Below, piece after piece: positions 1 through 10,010 of a DNA stretch of 64,000 bases. Under the pieces are notes generated by a model. The model was not told the DNA's origin. It was given only the letters and a program-made list of their open reading frames with translations, and made no database searches. Position 1 is the stretch's first letter; each line of letters begins with the position of its first letter. The DNA is taken from assembly GCA_025200525.1 (NCBI GenBank), contig CM045761.1:101036182-101100181 (forward strand). The letters are read 5' to 3'. The translations under genes and the position numbers were made by a program. Source of the stretch: Camellia lanceoleosa. Its lineage: Eukaryota > Streptophyta > Magnoliopsida > Ericales > Theaceae.

Positions 1-602
1 GAACACACAGCCCTAACTCTGATTTTCTGAACACACAGCTCAAATTGATGGTGAACACACAGCCCACACTGATTGAGAGTAGAACACGCAGCCCTAACTC
101 TGATTTTCTGAACACACAGCTCAGATTGAAGCGAACACGCAGCCCACTAATTAAGATTTGAACACGCAGCCTAAAACACTGATTTTCTGAACACACAGCC
201 CAGATTAAAGCGAACACGCAGCCCACTGATTAAGAGTAGAACACGCAGCCCAAACTCTGATTTTCTAAACACGCAGCCCAAGTTGAAGGTGAACACACAG
301 CCCACTGATAGAGTAGAACACGCAGCCCTAAACTCTGATTTCTGAACACGCAGCCCAAATTGAAGGTGAACACACAGTCCACACTGATAGAATAGAACAC
401 ACAGCTCTAACATTCGAGATGAACACGCAGCCCATATTTTGATGTCGAACACACAGTTGATTGTTGAGGTGAACACACAGCACACACTGATTGAGTATAG
501 AACACGCAGCCCTACTTTACTTCGCACACAGCTTATTCATTTCATTTGCACACAGCTCATTACATTTCATTTGCACACGGCTCATTACTTGCACACAGCT
601 TT
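1..602. repeat. Degenerate minisatellite, GAACACRCAGCCC core
   Basis: About 20 copies of a 13-base core (GAACACGCAGCCC or GAACACACAGCCC and variants) recur every 21-31 bases from the left edge to about 510. Looser CACACAGCT copies continue to about 600. Spacers resemble each other (CTGATTTTCT, ATTGAAGGTG, CTGATTGAGTA). The array ends directly before the plant-mobile-domain gene, so it may be that gene's upstream region. Apparent reading frames on either strand here are only repeat translation. Confidence 0.9.
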
Positions 603-638
603 CATTTCATTGCGTACTGACACATGTATTCATTCTGA

Positions 639-3046
639 ATGCAGGTTGGTTCTCGCACCGTGCGGGGATATGGCTCCACCGCTGCGAGAGAGTGGTATGC
701 TGAGCTCCCGGAGGCTGTCCGGGATTTAGTTGATTTAGCAGGGTTCGGGGCCTTCTGCATGGGGTTATCACATTGCCCTGCCCGGAGGACACTATTGGCA
801 GCTCTGGTGGAGAGATGGTGGGACACCACCAACTCCTTCCATTTCTCCGCCACCGGGGATTTGACCATGACCCCGCTGGATTTTGCTGTACTGACCGGCC
901 TGGATATAGGAGGCTGGCCCATTCCTTACGACGAGGACATGGGCGAATGGGAGGCCGCTTGGTTACATCTATTGGGGGCCCGCCCACCTGTGGACAGAGC
1001 TTCTGGGAGAGTCCGATACACCTGGTTCTCTTCCCATTTCCGGAGGGAGGGGATGGAGCCCGGGACTCCTGAGGAGGCTGAGCAGTATGCCCGTGGTTTC
1101 CTTATGTTCCTCTTCGGGACGACTCTGTTTGCCGATAGAGGGAACACGGTCGGGTTGTATCTACTGAGCGCTCTGGTGGACCTGTCACAGGTCGGTCGGT
1201 ACGACTGGGGTGGCGCCGGCCTGGCTACCCTCTACTGCTACATGAGCGCTACCTCCCGCGGGCAGGGAGACTTACTCGGCGGTTATTGGAGAGCCTGGGA
1301 GGTACTTTCTGTCCTCTTGATTGACATTTCTGCTCCCCATTACTTGTACATTGCACACACGGCGCACTTTGCACTCTGTATTTTGCTCTCAGCACTTTGT
1401 ATTCACATTCTGCACTGTTTTCCACAGTTATGGGTCTACGTATATTTTTCGACGTTGGCCCCAGAGTTGGTGGTGGCAGGGCCCCTCATGACCCCGTATT
1501 CATTGGTATTCGAGGGCCAGCACCGGCCGAGACCCCGAGAGACTCTCTTCTATCTGCGGCAGTATTTTGACACTGTGCGGACGACAGAGGTATTTCAGAA
1601 CTCTCAGTTCCTTTCCGTTTTCATCTTTGATTTGCCCTGTATATCCCCGATTTCTGATTGGTTTATGCACTGGTTATCCGCAGATTACGTGGCAGCCCTG
1701 GGCGATCTTGGGCGATGGTCTCCGATTTCAGTATGCTGGAGGATCGGGCACTTCCCAGTACAGGATCCTGCTCGAGGGACCGGTTGGTAGAGCATGGTTC
1801 CTGGGGGAACGCTTTTTGCGTCAGGTATGGGGGTACATTTCTCAGGACCCTCCTGCAGCGCCTCCAGCCAGTATGCGGACTGCTGATAGGCTCTCTACCC
1901 AGGATGTCGTTAGTGCTATGCTGGGCACTGATGCTTTGCTACATCTCACGGACGGGGACTACGCCACTTATCGCCATACATATCTGATGCCTCCCTTGAC
2001 GGGAGTGCATACTCCACCACTGAGGTCCACTGGTATACCATATTCGAGTCAGGCTCGTGCCACAGATATCCCTTCCTCCAGTAGGGCTGGTACGTCTAGA
2101 GGCGGGGGTCGGTCGATTCCCCTGATCCCTCCGACTCTTCATCATCCGGGGTGGCCAGACATGCCGACCGAGTTGACGAGTTGGCGATTTGGGACTCCTT
2201 ACCAGGTCTCGCTAGAGCCTCCTCTTCCTGACCATAGATATGTCAGGGACCCTGATTCACCACCGGTATGTTTTACAGCTTTGATTTATCAATCAGATAC
2301 TTGGACATTCATGCCTTTACTGATAGTTTTGCATTTGTATCTGCAGCCTCCTGTTGAGTACGTGGATGAGATGCTTGGATTGCTGGCCACATTTGAGGGC
2401 ATGATCCTACGGAGGGAGGCACAGCTGGCCATTATGGGTGTGCAGGTATTGTTCATCTTTCTTGCATTTATCATATTTCTGATGACACGCTGGTTTTTGA
2501 ACACTTTACTGCATTGATAGGCCACTTGTGTAGAGCACATCTGACACACACCTCACTTACATGCTGCATCTGCATTTGATTTTCATATGCGAACTGATGT
2601 ATTGAACTCTCCATTTTCAGATGCCTCCTGTATATGCTCCGCCACGGGCCGGGCCACCCGGGCCTTCTCAGGGAGGTCGATCGTCTAGACCTTTTCGAGG
2701 TGCTGGGCCATCTGGGCCCTTTCGAGGAGCTGGGCCATCCAGGCCTTTTCAGGGAGCTGGGCCATCTAGGCCTTTTCGAGGAGCTCGAGGAGCGGGGTCG
2801 TCTCGCAGACGCAAGGCACATGTTATAGAGGCGGAGCCCGATGAGGAGGAGGAGGAGGAGGTCGCAGACCGTGAGTCAGAGACATCTGCTGAGGAGGGGG
2901 GCTCCGGTCTTGGTTCCGGGAGTGGAGGCGAGGTTGGGGGGGATCTTGAGGATGACAGCTCCAACCCGGATGGTGATGACGGTGCAGAGGTTATTCCGCA
3001 GAAGAGGATGAGGAGGGCCCCTTATTCCCGCTCCCGAGGGCATTGA
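639..3046 (+). CDS. Plant mobile domain (PMD) protein, antisense accessory gene of the Tat element, five exons
   Basis: Five exons join with every junction in phase 0 and canonical GT/AG: 639-1301, 1428-1589, 1684-2265, 2347-2445 and 2621-3046. They give about 643 residues with no stop. The first exons match the plant mobile domain (PMD, also called aminotransferase-like plant mobile domain), with the block TTNSFHFSATGDLTMTPLDF at about residues 63-82. The last exon encodes four GAGPS/PFRG-type repeats, then an acidic Glu/Asp-rich tail and a basic C-terminus. PMD proteins of the MAIN/MAIL family act in transposon silencing in Arabidopsis, and PMD antisense ORFs are known in Tat elements. The role of this copy is unknown. 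The start is uncertain: ATGCAG|GT at 639 could itself be part of a splice site, with an upstream exon in the minisatellite. Confidence 0.8.
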
Positions 3047-3655
3047 TGCTGCTGTTTCCTGCTTTATTTTCCTTTTTGCTAGTAGTTTGTAGCATTTTGC
3101 ATATTATTAGGCAGTTTTATTTTCTGTAAAACTTGTACCTTTATTTTGTTGTAAAACATGATGGAATGAAACAGCTTTTGAAAAGGTGTTTGTATTTGAA
3201 ACTCTTAGCATCGCATCGCATCATTTTGCACAAAAATGGAAATGTGCCTTGTATATTTACTGGATCAGGTAATGAACCGACGCAACAAATCAAACAACTC
3301 GACTCACTAAGAAATAACAAAATCTTAGCAAGTTTACAACTTGATAAGCAAAGTACAACAATGTTAACGACTCGATAAACAAGACTTAACAAAATTGTGC
3401 AAACAAAGAGTAACAACTCAAAACACAAAATGCGACAACTCGACAAAACTTACAACTCGATAAACAACACAACAAATCTATAAACAAAATACAACAACTC
3501 AATAAGCAAAACTCGACAAAACAACGCATACTTCGGATGATCTGGGTGATGGAACGCATTCGAAACTGAGAGAAATGGAGGCCTTCGACATTCCCGATGC
3601 ATCCAAAAAGCCTCGAACTTCCTTCCGGAGGGCAAAACAGGACCCATGGCACACA
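3047..3655. other. Intergenic stretch between the two antisense genes
   Basis: This is the 3' flank of the PMD gene followed by AT-rich sequence. From about 3290 to 3520 a degenerate array of ACAACTCGATAAACAA-like units recurs roughly ten times. No convincing coding frame or clear AATAAA signal is visible. The minus-strand frames here are repeat-derived. Confidence 0.6.
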
Positions 3656-3659
3656 TTAG

Positions 3660-3795
3660 AGCATGGCCGGCCACATTTTGGAGTTGCCCGGCCAACTTTT
3701 TGCATTTTGGAGAGCCACAGGTGGCCGGCCGGCCAGTTTTTGAATCAAAGGTGGCCGGCCTGCTAGAATAGGTGGCCGGCCGGCCACTTTTCCTG
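3660..3795. repeat. GGCCGGCC palindrome cluster upstream of the DUF7745-like gene
   Basis: Five copies of a palindromic GC-rich motif lie in 135 bases: TGGCCGGCCA near 3664, a weaker CCCGGCCAA near 3690, TGGCCGGCCGGCCA near 3721, TGGCCGGCC near 3751 and TGGCCGGCCGGCCA near 3773. The surroundings are AT-rich. The cluster sits 50-180 bases upstream of the TATA box at 3843. The same motif recurs in the element's own LTR (about 16900-17115), upstream of the LTR TATA-like site. Confidence 0.9.
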
Positions 3796-3842
3796 CAACC
3801 CCCAGAATTTTGACACTTGTCCTCGAGTAGTGTTTCACCCCC

Positions 3843-3849
3843 TATAAAA
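3843..3849 (+). promoter_or_regulatory. TATA box of the DUF7745-like antisense gene
   Basis: TATAAAA within CCCCTATAAAAGCTCC lies 47 bases before the ATG at 3897. A start site about 30 bases downstream would leave a leader of only some 20 nt. Together with the palindrome cluster just upstream it looks like a complete small RNA polymerase II promoter inside the retrotransposon, on the strand opposite to gag-pol. Confidence 0.75.
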
Positions 3850-3896
3850 GCTCCAACTTTGGAACTCATTCATTTCATCACTGCTTTGCACAAAAA

Positions 3897-5185
3897 ATGG
3901 AGGTATTTCTCGTAGAAAATCTCACATCTTGGATCCCTTCTTTAGATGGCTCGGAAAAGTTGAACTTCCGGGGTTTCGGCTTGAATGCACTATTCATGCT
4001 GAGCCGGACTCCGCTACATCTTCCTTTCCTCCATGCCGCGGCGAGGTTTTGGAACCCGGTAACGCATGTCTTTAGCTTCGGCGGGCAAGAGATATGTCCG
4101 ACTTTTGAAGATTTTCGAGCCTTGATGGAATCCGAGCGCGGCGAGGAAATCTTACCCCAACTCAATTTTGGCTATGCCCAAACCTTAGGGCGGATGTGCG
4201 GACTCAACCCGCATGATGCTCGATTCCTGATTTGTAACGGAATGTTGGATATCCCAAGCCTGACTTATCGGTTCTCTGATGCCGGTGACCGCAGTGACCA
4301 TCATTGGCAAGGCTTCCGGCGACACACCCTCTGTTTATGCATGTTATCTCATTTTCTGTTTGCCTCGAGCTTTGGAGGATCCAGCGTCCGTCTGATTGAA
4401 GTGGCTCAGGGCTTGAAAGAAGGAAAGAGTTGCATCGCCATGACATTGGCCGAGACACTGATGGGCCTGGACGCCTTCTACCGTCGGGAGACAACCAGGT
4501 TTGCAGGGAGTCCACTACTGCTGCAGGTAATGTTTCCCACCCAAGCTCACATATGTATTTGCTCACATCACTCGGCCCTTGGGCTCGGTTTTTCTTACAA
4601 AACCCTCATCTTACTTTTCTCTCATCGCACATCTCTCTATTCTTTATTCTCTCATTTTTCATCGCTCCCCAGATATGGTTGATGGATAAATTGCAAGTTG
4701 TGGACTCTTGCCCTGCTTACTCAGCCCGCGGCTACTTTTTTCGACAACGCCTAGTCGATGCCCTTGATGAGGGATGGTGGTTTGAATGAATGTGTGATTT
4801 GTCGGCAGATCGCATTGCGTGGCACTGTCCTTGGCTCAATCTCCCGGCAATGAGCTACAACATGTTTTGGCAGGTCGGGATTCGATTGATCGGCTTGACT
4901 CACTGCGTGTTCTATTTCCCATTCCGTATTCTGCTGCAATTTGGCCATGATCAGACTTGCCCACCAGAGGGGATAGAGTATCTGGCTACATTTCCAGTTC
5001 GAGGCGCACAGCTAGCTCGGCAGGCCGCAGCATGGAGAATTAGAGAACTCTTGGCTCCTGCTCCCACTTTTAGTTGCACTTTGTCTGACGAGTGCTGGGA
5101 TTGGCTCAACGAAGAGCCTGAGTTGGGCCTAGGTTGGCATCGAGGCTTCAACCAGCCTGAAGGGGCGCAGGGACACCTGACTTGA
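3897..5185 (+). pseudogene. DUF7745-like antisense accessory gene of the Tat element, two exons, one in-frame stop
   Basis: Exon 1 is 3897-4526. The intron is 4527-4672, with a pyrimidine-rich CGCTCCCCAG acceptor. Exon 2 runs 4673-5185, phase 0. The product would be about 380 residues and resembles the retroelement-associated DUF7745 family: FWNPVTHVFSFGGQEICPTF near residue 50, SPLLLQ/IWLMDKL across the splice, then the IAWHCPWL and IGLTHCVFYFP blocks. An in-frame TGA at 4787-4789, after GWWFE, splits exon 2; the frame is otherwise continuous to 5185. The family assignment is from memory of its motifs. Function is unknown. It has its own TATA box and an AATAAA signal 55 bases after the stop. 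Confidence 0.7.
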
Positions 5186-5239
5186 CTATGCCTCGGATTT
5201 ATTGCTTTACTAGTACTTTCAAGTTTTCATTATGAGTGT

Positions 5240-5245
5240 AATAAA
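5240..5245 (+). terminator. Probable polyadenylation signal of the DUF7745-like gene
   Basis: AATAAA in GAGTGTAATAAAAAGC lies 55 bases after the TGA stop at 5183-5185. Placement and sequence suit a plant poly(A) signal for the antisense gene. Confidence 0.55.
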
Positions 5246-5849
5246 AAGCAACTTCAATTGTATGTAAGAACAAGAGAACTCTGTGTTGAAATCAATGAAA
5301 TTGAAGGTTGTGGTACTGAAAATTCTCCGCTTTGGTCCAAAAATGGTCTTAGTTGTGAAAAGATTAATTTGAACAAAGTTAATTTTTATTAAAACTTTTC
5401 AAAACTATTTTCGATATGGATCGAATCGACACGCCATCGAGATGCTGACCAGGATCCTAACAACCGGAAAGTTGCCCTAGTCTGAATCAACGGAAAGTTG
5501 CCCCTAGTCTGAATAGCACTGTACCAGAGATCACGGTAAATGCTGATGAATAGAGATGACTGAGATGATCAAATGGACAAAGTTGATCGGGGAAAAGATT
5601 GTGGCTGAACTTCAGGATGAAGTTGCCTACGTATCCCAAAGATGGGAATCAAGCCTTACGTAGTTCAGGCTTAGGTTCGCTCGGGTATTTTTACTTTCCT
5701 TTTGCGTTCTAACTTTTGCCATCTAACATTTGCCAAGGCTGCCCTTTGCGGGTTTTCAACCTTGCGAGCTCAGTTTTTATAATTTCAAATTTTCTATGCT
5801 CTGAGTTTTGCCTAGGTCACCCTTTCGGGTTTTCGGCCTAGCGAGCCTC
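5246..5849. other. Convergent non-coding spacer between antisense gene and pol end
   Basis: The plus-strand DUF7745-like gene and minus-strand pol end tail to tail here. The spacer holds a near-perfect short duplication, GGAAAGTTGCCCCTAGTCTGAAT (twice, about 5467-5515), and two similar blocks around 5737-5760 and 5810-5845 (GGTTTTC after CCCTTTCGGG/CCTTTGCGGG). No gene is seen. Confidence 0.6.
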
Positions 5850-8800
5850 TCAGGGATAGTATTTCTTCAACTTGTCCATGTTGATCGGTTGAGAAAACTC
5901 TAAGCCATCTAAATCCATCAGAACCACAGCTCCACCTGACCAGATTGACTTGATGATGTAGGGACCAGTCCAATTGGGTTTGAACTTGCCCCTTGGGTCG
6001 TGGATTGGAGCTCGGTTGTCTTTGAGTACCAAATCTCCTTCTTTCAAATTCCTGGACTTAACCTTCTTGTTGAAAGCCCGGGCGATTCTGCGTTGATAAC
6101 CTTGGACGTGGTACAGTGCTTTCAGCCTTCTTTCATCGAAAAGCATGAGTTCCTCAAATCTGTTTTGCTGCCAATCCGCTTCGGCTATCTGGCACTCAGC
6201 CAATACTCGTAACGACGGGACCTCAATCTCAATAGGTAGAACGGCCTCCATCCCATAAACCAATGAGTATGGAGTCGCCCCAGTAGAAGTTCTGATTGAA
6301 GTCCTGTAGCCCCACAGAGCAAACGGCAGCTTATCTGGCCAGTCCCGGTAGGTTTCCACCATCTTCTGTAATATGCGCTTGATATTCTTGTTGGCGGCCT
6401 CAACTGCTCCGTTGGTTTGCGGCCGGTAAGTAGACGACTTATGAAAAGCCACATTGTATTTCTCCAACAAGTCAATCACCTCCTTCTTGAAGTGGGAACC
6501 ATTGTCTGAAACGATTTCATTTGGGACTCCGTAGCGACAGATGATGTTGTTTCTGATAAATTTTGCGACATGCGAAGCCTTCAACACCGCATAAGATTGG
6601 GCCTCAACCCACTTTGTGAAATAATCTATCGCTACCAAGATGAACTCATGCCCATTCGACCCCTTCGGCGTAACAGCTCCGATTACATCAATTCCCCAGA
6701 CAGAAAACGGCCATGGCGAAGTCATGTTGTACAGCTTTGACGGCGGAATGTTCATGCGATTTGCATGAATCTGACATTTGTGGCATCGCCGGACGAAACC
6801 AATACAATCCTCCTCCATGGTGGACCAGTAATAACCCTGTCTGAGGATCTTCCGTGCCAACATTACCCCATTCATGTGTGCACCACATTCTCCCCCGTGG
6901 ATGGCTTCCATCAGACGTTTTGACTCTTCGGCATCAACGCACAGTTTATGCATTCCCAGATGACCCCGTTTATACAGTTTACCCCCGCAGATGATGAACT
7001 GAGCGGCCATTCTCCTGATTGCCCTTTTGTCTTTGGCATTTACCCCTGGCGGGTATGTTTCTTTCTCCAAGAAATTCCAGATGTCGTAATACCAGGGGTG
7101 TTCGTCCTGAACTTCATCTATGGCTGCAATCGCAAATTTCTGGTCGATGATGACTGGACGCATCCGGACTCCACACGGGATGTCTATCATAGAAGATAGA
7201 GTTGCTAAAGAATCTACGAACCTGTTGTTCTCCCTTAGTAGATGAGTAAAACTTAGCTTCTCAAACCGAGGAATCAGCAAGTCCAAGGTTTGGTGATACA
7301 TCATCATCTTTTCCTCTTTCACTTTCCAGTCTCCTTTAGCTTGAGACACAACAAGGTTCGAATCCCCAATGACGTCCAACCGTCTTGCCCCTAGTTCCAG
7401 GGCTGCTTCTAGACCAGCAATGCATGCCTCATATTTTGCCTCGTTGTTTGAGACCTTGAATCGGAGTTTGAAGGCGAGAGGGATACGGGAATTGTCGGGT
7501 GCTATCAGCAACACTCCTATCCCGTACCCATGTTGATTTGACGCTCCGTCAAAGTACATCGTCCAAGTTTCATCGTCGATATGCAGAATTGCTTCATCTA
7601 GGAATTGGTACTCAACTGCTTCATCCCCCTCAACCGGGTGGTTGGCAAGGAACTCTGCTATTGCTCTTCCCTTCACTGACTTGCGCGTCATATACTTGAG
7701 ATCAAATTCGGAGAGCAACAGCAACCAACGAGCTAGCCTACCCGTAAGTGCTGGTTTCTTGAAGAGATATTTGATGGGATCCAATCGTGAAACCAACATT
7801 ACAGAGTGAGCTAACAGGTAGTGCCGCAGCTTCCTGGTAGCCCATACCAGAGCTAAGCAAGCCTTTTCCAGCGGTGTATACCGAGTCTCATACTCCAGCA
7901 TCTTTTTGCTCAAATAGTAGATGGCTTTCTCCACCTTATCTTCTGATTCTTGCGCAAGCATGCAACCCATCGTGGTCTCAGTTACTGACAGATACAAAAT
8001 CAACGGTTTCCCTGGTTCTGGTGGCGATAAAACGGGCGGGTTCTGTAGATATTCTTTAATCTGTTCAAATGCAGCTTGACATTGCCCGTCCCATTGGAAC
8101 TTCTTTCCTTTCTTGAGGAGGCCAAAAAGTGGTTCACAAGTCAAGGTTAATTTTGAAATAAATCGTCTTATGAAGTACACTTTACCTAGAAAGCCTCGCA
8201 CCTCCTTTTCAGTCCTTGGTGGTGGCATTTCTAAGATGGCCTTGATTTTGGAAGGGTCGACCTCGATGCCCCTTTGTGTAATCAGAAACCCTAGCATTTT
8301 TTCCGCTGTAACACCAAATGTACATTTTTGAGGGTTTAGCTGCAATTGAAATTCCCTGATCCTTTGAAAAAACTTGTGCAAGGCGGTGTAGTGGCCCTCT
8401 CTTTCTTTGGACTTGACAATCATGTCGTCCACATACACCTCAACCTCTTTGTGGATCATATCATGTAGTATTGTGGTCGCGGCCCGTTGATAAGTAGCTC
8501 CAGCGTTCTTCAACCCAAACGGCATTACCCTATGGTAGTATGTCCCCCACGGGGTGGTGAATGCAGTCTTTTCCCTGTCTTCTGGTGCCATCACTATCTG
8601 GTTGTATCCTGAGAAGCCATCCATAAATGAGAGCAATGCATGCCCTACTGTGAAATCTACCAACTCGTCGATGTGTGGCAAGGGAAAGTCGTCCTTCGGA
8701 CTAGCTCTGTTCAAATCCCTGAAGTCTACGCACACCTGGATCCTGCCATCTTTTTTCGGCACTGGAACAATGTTGGCCAACCAAGTCGGATATTCAGATA

Positions 8801-10001
8801 CTAGCAGGAAGCCTGCGTCAATTTGCTTGGTGACCTCTTCCTTAATCTTAAGAGCCCAGTCCGGGCGGATCCTCCTCAGTTTCTGCTTAACAGGTCGGGC
8901 CTCGGGGTCAAGGGGGATCCGGTGCTGTACAATCTCAGGATCGATCCCAGGCATGTCTTCGTAGGACCATGCGAAAACATCTTTGAAATCTTTTAATAAA
9001 GCGACTAAGCGCTCGCGTTCCTCTGAAGACAACGTGGACCCGATCTGGACCAGCCGCGGGTCCTCCTCAGTACCAATGTTCACGGTAATGATTTCATCCA
9101 TCAATGGTTTGACAAATCTCTCTTGCTCTTGCTCAATTAAACGTTGTAAAACCGGAGGAACTTTGTCCTCGTCGTTTTTATCAAAGTTTTGAAAGTCTGA
9201 ATTAATGCAATAAATCAAGGGCACAAAAAAGTACTCGGAAACCACAGATATTTCATTCTCATTAGGCACATCCAAATCGTCCGATTCATTTACAACAGAC
9301 TCAAATGAAAAGGAAAAAGACGACCTAGACAGGACTGTGGCATCCGGGTTAATATCCCCAGGAGTACCAGACTCAGACTCAGTCGAGCTGGAACCTGAAT
9401 CCGACTCACAGGGCTCGGTGGAATCAGATTCCGGCTCACTACCTGACCCGGTGCTGCTGGACAAAAATCCCTCCTCGTATTGCCAAATGAGAGAGGGTGC
9501 GATAGATGCATCCAAGATAGCTGCTGGTTGGCTCGCAGCCATTTCATCCCCAATCATGGAAATCGCGAAGTTATCCCCCAAGCACTTATGGTCGATCTGA
9601 GGATCAGAAAGTAGACATGCCAGCGCTACCCCCATTTCAAATTCTGTGCCCTTAGGATCTGCTGCCTTGCACTGCTCAACCTTGGCTGATGGGTCTGTCT
9701 GCTCTGTGGCAACGTCATCCCCGGATAGTTGCAGGTCGAAGAAGATCTCGAAGCCTGGCACACGCTTCTTCTCCGCGTTTATCCACGGCTCTGGGAAGCC
9801 GCAAAATGGAAAGTCCTCCCCCTCCCGGACGAAGCGTCCGTTCAGGGTACTCTGGATGGGCCTGTGCATTAATTCAAAAGGCTTCCCAGCCTGCTTCGCT
9901 CTGGCTCTGCCGGCCATTTCTTTTCCCTTTCTCACCCAGTGCTCTTTGGTGGGCAGATAGCCCAGTCCAAAGGTATGCGGGTTGTGTGGCACTTCGGCCA
10001 A
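5850..10001 (-). CDS. pol: Tat-type Ty3 pol: RT, Ty3 RNase H, archaeal-type RNase H, integrase
   Basis: An uninterrupted 1383-codon frame. A non-catalytic N-terminal third (acidic/serine-rich from about residue 180 to 250) leads to reverse transcriptase, with SFMDGFSGYNQI upstream and the catalytic YVDD at about 523-526. The Ty3 RNase H follows (YLSVTETTMGC, YTPLEKACLALV). A second, archaeal-type RNase H starts at about 815 (MYFDGASNQHG, with NNEAKYEA and IGDSNLVV). Integrase has an HHCC zinc-binding domain near 1030-1065 and a DDE core (GIDVIGAV, VSDNGSHF, NGAVEAANK), then a C-terminal tail ending KYYP. The same reading frame continues upstream into protease but is cut by a TGA at 10011. The first Met at 10001 may not be a natural start. 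Confidence 0.93.
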   Translation of the reverse strand: MAEVPHNPHTFGLGYLPTKEHWVRKGKEMAGRARAKQAGKPFELMHRPIQSTLNGRFVREGEDFPFCGFPEPWINAEKKRVPGFEIFFDLQLSGDDVATEQTDPSAKVEQCKAADPKGTEFEMGVALACLLSDPQIDHKCLGDNFAISMIGDEMAASQPAAILDASIAPSLIWQYEEGFLSSSTGSGSEPESDSTEPCESDSGSSSTESESGTPGDINPDATVLSRSSFSFSFESVVNESDDLDVPNENEISVVSEYFFVPLIYCINSDFQNFDKNDEDKVPPVLQRLIEQEQERFVKPLMDEIITVNIGTEEDPRLVQIGSTLSSEERERLVALLKDFKDVFAWSYEDMPGIDPEIVQHRIPLDPEARPVKQKLRRIRPDWALKIKEEVTKQIDAGFLLVSEYPTWLANIVPVPKKDGRIQVCVDFRDLNRASPKDDFPLPHIDELVDFTVGHALLSFMDGFSGYNQIVMAPEDREKTAFTTPWGTYYHRVMPFGLKNAGATYQRAATTILHDMIHKEVEVYVDDMIVKSKEREGHYTALHKFFQRIREFQLQLNPQKCTFGVTAEKMLGFLITQRGIEVDPSKIKAILEMPPPRTEKEVRGFLGKVYFIRRFISKLTLTCEPLFGLLKKGKKFQWDGQCQAAFEQIKEYLQNPPVLSPPEPGKPLILYLSVTETTMGCMLAQESEDKVEKAIYYLSKKMLEYETRYTPLEKACLALVWATRKLRHYLLAHSVMLVSRLDPIKYLFKKPALTGRLARWLLLLSEFDLKYMTRKSVKGRAIAEFLANHPVEGDEAVEYQFLDEAILHIDDETWTMYFDGASNQHGYGIGVLLIAPDNSRIPLAFKLRFKVSNNEAKYEACIAGLEAALELGARRLDVIGDSNLVVSQAKGDWKVKEEKMMMYHQTLDLLIPRFEKLSFTHLLRENNRFVDSLATLSSMIDIPCGVRMRPVIIDQKFAIAAIDEVQDEHPWYYDIWNFLEKETYPPGVNAKDKRAIRRMAAQFIICGGKLYKRGHLGMHKLCVDAEESKRLMEAIHGGECGAHMNGVMLARKILRQGYYWSTMEEDCIGFVRRCHKCQIHANRMNIPPSKLYNMTSPWPFSVWGIDVIGAVTPKGSNGHEFILVAIDYFTKWVEAQSYAVLKASHVAKFIRNNIICRYGVPNEIVSDNGSHFKKEVIDLLEKYNVAFHKSSTYRPQTNGAVEAANKNIKRILQKMVETYRDWPDKLPFALWGYRTSIRTSTGATPYSLVYGMEAVLPIEIEVPSLRVLAECQIAEADWQQNRFEELMLFDERRLKALYHVQGYQRRIARAFNKKVKSRNLKEGDLVLKDNRAPIHDPRGKFKPNWTGPYIIKSIWSGGAVVLMDLDGLEFSQPINMDKLKKYYP

Positions 10002-10010
10002 TGCTGCGAC

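Noticed and set aside
1..602. CRISPR-like array
   Set aside because: Spacers are related to each other, spacing is irregular, and the context is a plant retrotransposon; it is a minisatellite.
171..987. Minus-strand reading frames over and beside the minisatellite
   Set aside because: They translate the GAACACGCAGCCC repeat or lie opposite PMD exon 1, where the plus strand has the recognisable domain.
2471..2964. Minus-strand Pro/Arg/Ser-rich frames opposite PMD exon 5
   Set aside because: Low-complexity shadow of the GAGPS repeats and acidic tail encoded on the plus strand.
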